From Streptomyces qaidamensis (GTDB lineage Bacteria > Actinomycetota > Actinomycetes > Streptomycetales > Streptomycetaceae): a DNA stretch of 64,000 nt. The DNA lies in the NCBI RefSeq assembly GCF_001611795.1, contig NZ_CP015098.1, forward strand, positions 6,882,001 through 6,946,000. The letters run 5' to 3'. Each line of letters opens with the position of its first letter. Positions within the stretch are counted from its first letter, which is position 1. This document shows, piece by piece, positions 1 to 7,245 of the stretch. A program made the position numbers and the translations under genes. The notes beneath the pieces are model-generated. The model saw only the letters and a list, made by a program, of their open reading frames with translations. It did not search any database and had not been told where the DNA came from.

Positions 1-1
1 G

Positions 2-1708
2 CCGGACCGGCTCTTCGCGGAGCTGGCCGCCGGAGGCGGCTCGGCAGCGGCCGTCGCCTTCCTCGAACGGGCAGAACGGGCGCGGCGGTTGCTGCTCCTG
101 CGCACCCTCCTCGGCCACCTCGACGCCCTGCCCACGCCCCTCACACCCGTCGCCGAGGCCTGGCGGGTGCTCAAGGAGGCGGCCGAGAAGTCCCCCGAGC
201 CGGTCGAACGCCTGCTGCTGGCCCCGCCGACCGGCGGCTGGATCTCCCACATGCTGCGCCGGGTCCACGGCACCGCGACCGGGCCGCCGCTGTGGGCGGA
301 GGCGGGCCACCTGAGCGCGCTGGCCATCTCGGCGTCCCTGCACGCGGGCACGGAGACGGCCTTCGACGTTCCGCTCACCGACGGACGGCTGCCGCTGCCC
401 GGCCTCGGGATGGTCCGACTCCCCGACGCCGGAGAGGGTTTGGCGGTCGGCCGGGCCACGACGGCCGGGGGAGAGCTGACGGTCGAGGGGCCGGGGCGCA
501 CGAACGGCTCGGTGCGGGTGCTCTGCCGTCCGCTGCGGCAGCGCGCCGGCACCGGCGGGGACACCTGGCTCCCGCTGCGCACCCTGACCCACACCGGCAC
601 CGGCGGTGCGGCCCCGGGCATCGTGGTGCTCGAAGACCTCGACCCCTACCGCGATCTCGACGACCACCTGCCCCCCGCCCGGCTCGACGAGGACGAGGCG
701 CGGGAGTGGCAGCGGCTGTTCGGCGAGGCCGCGCGGATCCTCGCCCGCCCGGGCAGACCGGGCCCCGGGCGGGTCGACCCCGCCATGATCCGGGCGATCG
801 TGCCGTTCGGACGCACCGGCGTCAGTCCGCCCCCGCTGCCCTTCGTGCAGGTGTCGGCCTCCAGCGGCGACTCCTTCGGCGGCATGCTCATCGTCCGCCC
901 GGCCTCGGCGCTCGCCCTCGCCGAAACACTGGTGCACGAGCTCCAGCACAGCAAACTGGCGGCCCTGCTGCACCTGTTCCCGCTGCTGGAGGACGACCGG
1001 GCCGAGCGCTACTACGCCCCCTGGCGCACCGACCCCCGGCACCTGACCGGGCTGCTGCACGGCGCGTACGCCTTCACGGGCGTCGCGGGCTTCTGGCGGG
1101 ACCGGCTGGCCGATGCGCAGAGCGTCGATGCGCCGAGCGTCAACGCACCGAGCGTCAACGCACGGAGCGCCGAGGCGGTCGAGCGGGCCGGCTACTTCTT
1201 CGCCCTGCGCCGCCTGCAGAGCCGCCTGGCCGTGCGCACCCTGCTCACCAGCGGCCGGCTGACCGTTCAGGGCCGCGCCCTGGTGTCGGGGCTCGCTCGC
1301 ACCCTGGACGGCTGGCTGCGGGAGGACGTTCCGCCGGCCGCACTGGGCCGGGCCCGCACCGCCGCCGCCCTGCACCGCACCGAGTGGCGGCTGCGCAACG
1401 TCACGCCCGCCCCGGCCGCCGCGCCGTCGGCCCTCCGCTTCCGCCCCGACCGCACGTCCTGGCCGGACACACGCACCCAGGGCTTCGCCGCGCGTCCCAC
1501 CGTGCCGCGCACCGCCGACGAGCACCTCGCCGCCGGTGACGCGGCCGCCGCGCTCGTCCGGTACGCCGATGTCCTGGCCGACGCTCCGGCCGAGCCGCAT
1601 GCCCTCGCGGGCTGGATCGTCGCCCGGACGATCCTCGAACCCGGCCGGGCCGCCCGCCGGATGCTGGCCCGGCCCGAGGAACTGCTGGAGCCGTCGCCGC
1701 GGGTGTGA
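2..1708 (+). CDS. HExxH-motif peptide-modification protein (partial, 5' end outside window)
   Basis: The reading frame is open to the left edge, so the true start lies upstream; a TTG at 89 is only an internal possibility. The protein has an HELQH motif (bases 935-949) preceded by ALAETLV, the hallmark of the HEXXH-motif family found beside FxsB-type radical SAM RiPP maturases in Streptomyces and now described as 2-oxoglutarate/iron peptide beta-hydroxylases. The two His and Glu would bind the metal. A short 15-bp tandem repeat (about 1115-1170) encodes SVDAP/SVNAP/SVNAR pentads in a linker. The C-terminal part is Ala/Arg-rich and may be TPR-like. The family assignment is good; the substrate and any radical SAM partner would lie to the left and cannot be seen. 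Confidence 0.75.
   Translation, partial: PDRLFAELAAGGGSAAAVAFLERAERARRLLLLRTLLGHLDALPTPLTPVAEAWRVLKEAAEKSPEPVERLLLAPPTGGWISHMLRRVHGTATGPPLWAEAGHLSALAISASLHAGTETAFDVPLTDGRLPLPGLGMVRLPDAGEGLAVGRATTAGGELTVEGPGRTNGSVRVLCRPLRQRAGTGGDTWLPLRTLTHTGTGGAAPGIVVLEDLDPYRDLDDHLPPARLDEDEAREWQRLFGEAARILARPGRPGPGRVDPAMIRAIVPFGRTGVSPPPLPFVQVSASSGDSFGGMLIVRPASALALAETLVHELQHSKLAALLHLFPLLEDDRAERYYAPWRTDPRHLTGLLHGAYAFTGVAGFWRDRLADAQSVDAPSVNAPSVNARSAEAVERAGYFFALRRLQSRLAVRTLLTSGRLTVQGRALVSGLARTLDGWLREDVPPAALGRARTAAALHRTEWRLRNVTPAPAAAPSALRFRPDRTSWPDTRTQGFAARPTVPRTADEHLAAGDAAAALVRYADVLADAPAEPHALAGWIVARTILEPGRAARRMLARPEELLEPSPRV
1115..1172 (+). repeat. 15-bp tandem repeat inside the HExxH gene
   Basis: About three and a half imperfect copies of a 15-bp unit (GCGTCAACGCACCGA type) encode the pentads SVDAP, SVNAP and SVNAR. 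The length is a multiple of three, so copy-number change keeps the frame. It looks like a recent slippage expansion in a linker. Confidence 0.6.
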
Positions 1709-1808
1709 GCCGGCCCTGCCCCGCTTGTCGTCGCTGCGACGAGAACTGGCGGTCACGGAAACGGTCGAGGAGCGCGTCAATACGCCCTTCGATGGTCAGG
1801 ATGGAGGC

Positions 1809-3035
1809 ATGGCATACCACGTCCACTCCGAGGCCGGGCGGCTGCGCCGCGTCATCCTGCACCGGCCCGATCTCGAGCTCAAAAGGCTCACCCCCAGCAA
1901 CAAGACCTCGCTGCTCTTCGACGACGTGCTGTGGGTGCGCAGGGCCCGCGCCGAGCACGACGGGTTCGCCGATGTGCTGCGCGACCGGGGCGTCGCCGTC
2001 CACCTCTTCGGCGACCTGCTGGCCGAGACCCTTGAGGTCCCGGCGGCCAGATCCCTCGTCCTGGAGCGGGTCTTCGACGAGAAGGAGTACGGCCCGCTGG
2101 CCACCGACCCGCTCAGAGCCGCCTTCGAGAACCTGCCCGCGCGGGAGCTGGCCGAGGTCCTGATCGGCGGCATGACGAAACGCGAGTTCCTCGACGTGCA
2201 CCCGGAGCCGACCTCGGTGCGCTTCCACGTCATGGAGCTGGACGATTTCCTGCTGGGCCCGCTGCCCAACCACCTCTTCACCCGCGACACCTCCGCCTGG
2301 ATCTACGACGGCGTGTCCATCAACGCCATGCGCTGGCCCGCCCGGCAGCGCGAGACCGTGCACTTCGAGGCGATCTACCGGCACCACCCGCTGTTCCGCG
2401 ACGAGACGTTCCACGAGTGGTCGGAGGGGCAGACCGACTACCCCTCCACCATCGAGGGCGGGGACGTGCTGGTCATCGGCAACGGGGCGGTGCTCATCGG
2501 CATGAGCGAACGCACCACTCCGCAGGCCGTGGAGATGCTCGCGCACAAGCTGTTCGCCGCCGGGTCCGCCGAGACGATCGTGGCCCTCGACATGCCCAAG
2601 CGGCGTGCCTTCATGCACCTCGACACCGTGATGACGATGGTCGACGGCGACACCTTCACCCAGTACGCGGGCCTCGGCATGCTCCGCTCGTACACCATCG
2701 AACCGGGCGTCGGCGAGAAGGAGCTGAAGGTCACCGACCATCCGCCGGAGCACATGCACCGCGCGATCGCGGCCGCCCTCGGCCTGAACGAGATCCGTGT
2801 GCTGACCGCCACCCAGGACGTGCACGCGGCCGAGCGCGAGCAGTGGGACGACGGGTGCAACGTCCTCGCCGTCGAACCCGGGGTCGTGGTCGCCTACGAG
2901 CGGAACTCCACCACCAACACCCATCTGCGCAAGCAGGGCATCGAGGTGATAGAGATCCCGGGCAGCGAGCTGGGCCGGGGGAGGGGCGGGCCGCGGTGTA
3001 TGAGCTGCCCGGTCGAACGGGATCCGGTGCGGTAG
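1809..3035 (+). CDS. arcA: arginine deiminase
   Basis: Hydrolyses L-arginine to citrulline and ammonia in the cytoplasm. The 408-aa protein shows the family signatures: LFTRDTSAWI, EGGD (substrate loop), HLDTVMT with the catalytic His, and the C-terminal RCMSCP motif with the nucleophilic Cys. The ATG at 1809 was chosen because the product then starts MAYHVHSEAGRLRRV, as in other Streptomyces deiminases; the GGAGG at 1803-1807 lies unusually close to it. The ornithine carbamoyltransferase and a cationic permease follow on the same strand, forming an arginine uptake and breakdown unit. No carbamate kinase gene is present in the window. Confidence 0.95.
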   Translation: MAYHVHSEAGRLRRVILHRPDLELKRLTPSNKTSLLFDDVLWVRRARAEHDGFADVLRDRGVAVHLFGDLLAETLEVPAARSLVLERVFDEKEYGPLATDPLRAAFENLPARELAEVLIGGMTKREFLDVHPEPTSVRFHVMELDDFLLGPLPNHLFTRDTSAWIYDGVSINAMRWPARQRETVHFEAIYRHHPLFRDETFHEWSEGQTDYPSTIEGGDVLVIGNGAVLIGMSERTTPQAVEMLAHKLFAAGSAETIVALDMPKRRAFMHLDTVMTMVDGDTFTQYAGLGMLRSYTIEPGVGEKELKVTDHPPEHMHRAIAAALGLNEIRVLTATQDVHAAEREQWDDGCNVLAVEPGVVVAYERNSTTNTHLRKQGIEVIEIPGSELGRGRGGPRCMSCPVERDPVR

Positions 3036-3073
3036 GGCCTCTGGGGTTCCCCGGGCTTCGAGTTCCCCGCAGC

Positions 3074-3112
3074 ATCTGTATAGGCATGCTGGCTTTCGTA
3101 TAGTATTCCAAA
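3074..3112 (+). promoter_or_regulatory. AT-rich promoter region of the carbamoyltransferase gene, possible tandem ARG boxes
   Basis: A markedly A+T-rich island lies in the arcA-argF gap. It holds a -10-like TATAGT at 3099-3104 and two GTATA-containing stretches (TGTATAGGCATGC, then TTCGTATAGTATTCC) about one helical repeat apart, the usual geometry for ArgR half-sites. The match to the ARG-box consensus is only partial. Confidence 0.35.
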
Positions 3113-3144
3113 AGTCTGTGTCCCCGTATTCTTGGAGCGCCCTC

Positions 3145-4152
3145 ATGGCGACTGTCCCGACCGCCCTCGCCGGCCGCCACCTCCTCAAGGAGCTGGACCT
3201 CACCGAGGACGAGTTCCGCGGTCTGGTCGAGCTGGCCGCCGAGCTGAAGGCCGCCAAGAAGGCCGGGGCCGAGACCCAGCACCTGCGGGGCCGGAACATC
3301 GCGCTGATCTTCGAGAAGACCTCCACCCGCACCCGCTGCGCCTTCGAGGTCGCGGCCGCCGACCAGGGCGCCTCGACCACGTACCTCGACCCCTCCGGCT
3401 CGCAGATCGGGCACAAGGAGTCGGTCAAGGACACCGCGCGGGTGCTGGGCCGGATGTACGACGCGATCGAGTACCGGGGCGACAGCCAGCAGAAGGTGGA
3501 GGAGCTGGCGGCGCACGCCGGTGTCCCCGTCTACAACGGGCTCACCGACGACTGGCACCCCACCCAGATGCTCGCCGACGTGCTGACCATGACCGAGCAC
3601 TGCGCCAAGCCGCTGACCGAGGTCGCCTTCGCCTACCTGGGCGACGCCCGCTTCAACATGGGCAACTCCTACCTGGTCACCGGTGCCCTGCTCGGCATGG
3701 ACGTCCGTCTCGTCGCGCCGAAGGAGTACTGGCCTGCCGAGGAGGTCGTCGACCGGGCCCGTGCCCTCGCCGTCGGCAGCGGCGCCCGCATCACGCTCAC
3801 CGAGACGGTGGACGACGGCGTGCGCGGCGCCGACTTCGTCGCCACGGACGTCTGGGTCTCCATGGGCGAGCCGAAGGAGGTCTGGGCCGAGCGCATCGCC
3901 GCCCTCGCCCCGTACGCCGTGACCATGGACGTCCTGCGCGCCACCGGCAACCCGGACGTGAAGTTCCTGCACTGCCTGCCCGCCTTCCACGACCTCGGCA
4001 CCAAGGTGGGCCAGGAGATCCACGCGGCCCACGACCTGGAGTACCTGGAGGTCTCCGACGAGGTCTTCGAGTCGGCGCACTCGGTCGTCTTCGACGAGGC
4101 GGAGAACCGGATGCACACGATCAAGGCGGTCTTGGTGGCAACCCTGGCCTGA
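3145..4152 (+). CDS. argF: ornithine carbamoyltransferase
   Basis: Interconverts ornithine plus carbamoyl phosphate and citrulline. The 335-aa length is normal for the family. The carbamoyl-phosphate loop STRTR (in EKTSTRTRCAF), the ornithine-binding MGEP and the catalytic HCLPAFHD with its Cys are all present. Translation starts at the ATG at 3145 behind GGAG (3134-3137). Its position directly after arginine deiminase suggests a catabolic (arcB-like) role, but sequence alone does not separate catabolic from biosynthetic enzymes and no other arg genes are nearby. Confidence 0.93.
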   Translation: MATVPTALAGRHLLKELDLTEDEFRGLVELAAELKAAKKAGAETQHLRGRNIALIFEKTSTRTRCAFEVAAADQGASTTYLDPSGSQIGHKESVKDTARVLGRMYDAIEYRGDSQQKVEELAAHAGVPVYNGLTDDWHPTQMLADVLTMTEHCAKPLTEVAFAYLGDARFNMGNSYLVTGALLGMDVRLVAPKEYWPAEEVVDRARALAVGSGARITLTETVDDGVRGADFVATDVWVSMGEPKEVWAERIAALAPYAVTMDVLRATGNPDVKFLHCLPAFHDLGTKVGQEIHAAHDLEYLEVSDEVFESAHSVVFDEAENRMHTIKAVLVATLA

Positions 4153-4254
4153 ACAGGCCTTATGCTGACCGGCGGCCCGGAACCACCCCTTCTCCGCGGC
4201 CACCGCGCGACGAACCCGTCGCATCCCGCACCACCAGAAACGAGCACCACCCGC

Positions 4255-5685
4255 ATGCCCCGCTTCAAGTCGTCCCATCTCCTGGTGGCCGAGTCCGGCG
4301 CCGACCGCGAAGGCCACGGCCTCCGGCGCACGATGGGCCTCTTCCAGCTCGTCTGCTTCGGCGTCGGTGCCATCGTCGGCACCGGCATCTTCGTCGGACT
4401 GTCCGATTCGGTCGCCCAGGCCGGCCCGGGCGTCGTCGTCTCCTTCCTGCTCGCCGCGGCCACCTGCGTCTTCACCGCGTTCGCCTTCGCCGAGCTGGGC
4501 GGCGCGATCCCGGTCTCCGGCTCCTCGTACTCCTTCGCCTACGCCGGTCTCGGCGAGGGCACGGCCTTCCTCGTCGGCTGGTGCCTGCTGCTGGAGTACG
4601 GCGTCTCGGTGTCCGCGGTGGCCGTCGGCTGGAGCCAGTACGTCAACGAGCTCCTGGACAGCCTCGTCGGACTGCACCTGCCCACGGCCCTGTCGGCCGG
4701 TCCGGGCGAGGGCGGCGTGGTGAACCTCCCGGCCGTGATCGTCATCGCCATGGCCGCCGTCCTGCTGGTCCGCGGGGTGCGCGAGAGCGCCCGGGCCACG
4801 GCGGCGATGGCCGTGCTGAAGCTCGCCGTCCTGGTGGCCTTCATCGCGATCGGCTTCACCGCGTTCGAGGACGGCAACCTCACGCCGTTCTCGCCGACGG
4901 GCCTGGCCGGCATCGGGGCGGGCACGACCGCCGCCTTCTTCTCGTACATCGGCTTCGACGCGATCACCACCGCCGGTGAGGAGGCCAAGAACCCCCGCCG
5001 GGACATCCCCGTGGCGATCCTCGTCTGCATCGGCCTGGTCACGCTGCTCTACTGCGCCGTCGCGCTCGCCGCGATCGGCGCCATCGGCGGTGACGCGGTC
5101 GGCGGCCGCCCGGCGGCACTCTCCTACGTCGTCAACCAGGTCACCGGCTCCACCGTCGGCGGCGGGGTGATCGCCTTCGGCGCGGTCGTCGCCATCGCCT
5201 CGGTGGTCCTCGCCGTGATGTACGGCCAGACCCGGATCCTGATGTCCATGTCCCGCGACGGGCTGATCCCGCGGGTCTTCGAGAAGGTCTCGCCGAAGAC
5301 CTCCACGCCCGTCGCCGGCACGCTGATCGTGGCGGTCGTCTTCGCGCTCCCCGCGGCCTTCGCCCCGCTGGACGCGGTGGTCAACCTGTGCACCATCGGC
5401 ACCCTCGCCACCATGGCCGTCGTCAACATCACGGTCATCGCCCTGCGCCGCCGCGAGCCGGGCCTCGCCCGCACCTTCCGCGTGCCGCTCTACCCCGTCA
5501 CCCCGCTGCTGGGCGTCGGCTTCTGCCTGTACCTGATGTACGAGACGGGCGCGACGACCTGGATCCAGTTCGCCGGGTTCCTCGCGGTCGGGATCGCCCT
5601 GTACCTGCTCTACGGGCGCCGGAGCTCCCGGCTGGCCGCGGTCACACCGACGGACGCCGCTGAGCCGGTACGAGAGGCAGTCTGA
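4255..5685 (+). CDS. APC-superfamily amino-acid permease (cationic amino acid transporter type)
   Basis: A 476-aa membrane protein with about 12-14 hydrophobic segments. The first helix carries the APC signature GVGAIVGTGIF; the SYIGFDAITTAGEEAKNPRRDIP block is typical of the CAT/YfnA branch that moves basic amino acids. Start ATG at 4255 (MPRFKSS). Given the arginine deiminase and carbamoyltransferase immediately upstream, arginine or ornithine is the likely substrate; that is inference from context. Its 3' end overlaps the convergent ATP-binding protein gene by 44 bp. Confidence 0.88.
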   Translation: MPRFKSSHLLVAESGADREGHGLRRTMGLFQLVCFGVGAIVGTGIFVGLSDSVAQAGPGVVVSFLLAAATCVFTAFAFAELGGAIPVSGSSYSFAYAGLGEGTAFLVGWCLLLEYGVSVSAVAVGWSQYVNELLDSLVGLHLPTALSAGPGEGGVVNLPAVIVIAMAAVLLVRGVRESARATAAMAVLKLAVLVAFIAIGFTAFEDGNLTPFSPTGLAGIGAGTTAAFFSYIGFDAITTAGEEAKNPRRDIPVAILVCIGLVTLLYCAVALAAIGAIGGDAVGGRPAALSYVVNQVTGSTVGGGVIAFGAVVAIASVVLAVMYGQTRILMSMSRDGLIPRVFEKVSPKTSTPVAGTLIVAVVFALPAAFAPLDAVVNLCTIGTLATMAVVNITVIALRRREPGLARTFRVPLYPVTPLLGVGFCLYLMYETGATTWIQFAGFLAVGIALYLLYGRRSSRLAAVTPTDAAEPVREAV

Positions 5686-6109
5686 ACCAGACGGCCTTGC
5701 CGGACTCGGTCGGCCGGTGCCCGCAGGAGGAGCTCAGGGCGCGGATCAGCAGCAGCCCGCGCCCGTGCTCCTGCCAGGGGTCGGGCGGCCCGCCGGCCGG
5801 ACGGGTGAGGTCGCCGGGCGGGGCCGGGTCACCGTCGTGGACCTCGACCTGGCAGCCCGACGGCAGCAGCTCCACGACCAGCTGTATCGGCGACTCGCCC
5901 GTGGTGTGCTCCACCGCGTTGGCCACCAGCTCCGCCGTGAGCAGCTCCGCGGTGTCACAGTCCGCGCCGTGTTCCAGCTCGGCCAGCGCCGTACGGACCA
6001 GGGCGCGGGCCACGGGCACCGCCGCTGCGGTGTGCGGCAGCGCGATGCGCCAGGAGGCGGGGGCTGAGGGGAGTTCGTACACGGCGGGTCCGTTCATGGA
6101 GCAGGACAT
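5642..6109 (-). CDS. HATPase_c-family ATP-binding protein (RsbW-like)
   Basis: A 155-aa single-domain protein of the large Streptomyces RsbW/anti-sigma-like ATPase family. The N box (ELVANAVEHT) and a G box (EHGRGLLLIRALSSSCG) are visible. Such proteins usually act as serine kinases or anti-sigma factors in partner switching; no cognate sigma or anti-anti-sigma gene is adjacent. The ATG at 6109 (MSCSMNG) was preferred because GAAAGCAGG precedes it; a second ATG lies 12 bp downstream. It converges on the permease gene with overlapping 3' ends. Confidence 0.8.
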   Translation of the reverse strand: MSCSMNGPAVYELPSAPASWRIALPHTAAAVPVARALVRTALAELEHGADCDTAELLTAELVANAVEHTTGESPIQLVVELLPSGCQVEVHDGDPAPPGDLTRPAGGPPDPWQEHGRGLLLIRALSSSCGHRPTESGKAVWFRLPLVPAQRRPSV

Positions 6110-6325
6110 CCTGCTTTCAACCTGATGAATGGTACGGCGCCGCTCTCCGGGGACGTCCGAGGGGCACCGTCGGGAGGCGCCCTTGCCTCCCTGCCGACGG
6201 CTTACCCAGGTGAACGCGGCGCCGCGCACAGCTGATCCCGCCGTTACGCCGATGTGGACGATCTGTGACGGATGTGACCGGCCCGGGGCATGCCGGGCCC
6301 ACACCGAAGTCCTACCCGGACGGTC

Positions 6326-6372
6326 TATCGCGCACTCATGACGACAGTCACGGATGAGTGATAGCTTCGGAG
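6326..6372 (+). promoter_or_regulatory. promoter/operator of the hydratase-monooxygenase operon (copy 1 of a twin motif)
   Basis: TATCG (6326-6330), TGACGACAGTCA (6339-6350) and GATAGCTTCGGAG (6360-6372) recur with nearly the same spacing in front of the acyl-CoA dehydrogenase at 18213-18257. Read as a promoter: -35 TGACGA, 17-bp spacer, -10 TAGCTT. TGAC-N4-GTCA is an inverted repeat, as is the surrounding CACTCA...TGAGTG pair. The rest of the 6110-6414 gap holds the start region of the divergent ATPase gene and no further gene. Confidence 0.65.
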
Positions 6373-6417
6373 GGTAGAGCTCAGTGAGGCAGTGCCCGCC
6401 CGAGGAGGCCGCACGTG

Positions 6418-7245
6418 ATGAGTCCCTTCACCGGCTCCGCCGCCCGCACCCCCGGCTGGGAGCATCTGCGCGTCGACGTCGCCGACGGCGTCGCGACCGT
6501 CACCCTGGCCCGCCCCGAGAAGCTCAACGCGCTCACCTTCGGCGCCTACGCCGACCTGCGCGACCTGCTCGCCGAGCTGTCCCGGGAGCGGTCCGTACGG
6601 GCCCTGGTGCTGGCCGGCGAGGGCCGCGGCTTCTGTTCCGGCGGTGACGTCGACGAGATCATCGGCGCGACCCTCGGCATGGACACCGCCCAGCTCCTGG
6701 ACTTCAACCGGATGACCGGCCAGGTGGTCCGGGCGATCCGGGAGTGCCCGTTCCCCGTCGTCGCGTCGCTGCACGGCGTGGCGGCGGGCGCCGGAGCGGT
6801 CCTGGCCCTCGCCGCGGACTTCCGCGTCGCCGACCCCACCGCCCGCTTCGCCTTCCTCTTCACCCGCGTCGGCCTTTCCGGCGGCGACATGGGCGCGGCC
6901 TACCTGCTGCCCCGGGTCGTCGGACTGGGCCACGCGACCCGCCTGCTGATGCTGGGCGACCCGGTCCGGGCCCTGGAGGCGGAGCGCATCGGCCTGATCA
7001 GCGAGCTGACGGAGGAGGGCGCCGCCGACGAGGCCGCGCAACGACTGGCCCACCGCCTGGCAGAGGGTCCGGCCCTGGCATACGCCCAGACCAAGGCGCT
7101 GCTCACGTCCGAACTGGACATGCCCCTGGCGGCCTCGATCGAACTGGACGCCTCGACCCAGGCCCTCCTGATGACGGGAGAGGACTACGCCGAGTTCCAC
7201 GCCGCGTTCACGGAGAAGCGCCCCCCGAAATGGAGCGGACGATAG
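6418..7245 (+). CDS. enoyl-CoA hydratase/isomerase family protein (crotonase fold)
   Basis: A 275-aa crotonase. It shows the oxyanion-hole segments (GEGRGFCSGGDVDE and VAAGAGAVLALAADFRVA) and the usual RPEKLNALTF entry motif. GAGGAGG at 6402-6408 serves either the GTG at 6415 or the ATG at 6418; I chose the ATG. The stop overlaps the start of the monooxygenase gene (TAGTG), so the two are co-transcribed and probably translationally coupled. A role in beta-oxidation-like steps after dearomatisation of an aryl-CoA is likely from context. Direct control by the twin promoter upstream is inferred. Confidence 0.88.
   Translation: MSPFTGSAARTPGWEHLRVDVADGVATVTLARPEKLNALTFGAYADLRDLLAELSRERSVRALVLAGEGRGFCSGGDVDEIIGATLGMDTAQLLDFNRMTGQVVRAIRECPFPVVASLHGVAAGAGAVLALAADFRVADPTARFAFLFTRVGLSGGDMGAAYLLPRVVGLGHATRLLMLGDPVRALEAERIGLISELTEEGAADEAAQRLAHRLAEGPALAYAQTKALLTSELDMPLAASIELDASTQALLMTGEDYAEFHAAFTEKRPPKWSGR

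Noticed and set aside
2731..4677. A 648-codon minus-strand frame over argF and the permease start
   Set aside because: It crosses an intergenic promoter and two recognisable genes on the opposite strand and shows no protein features.
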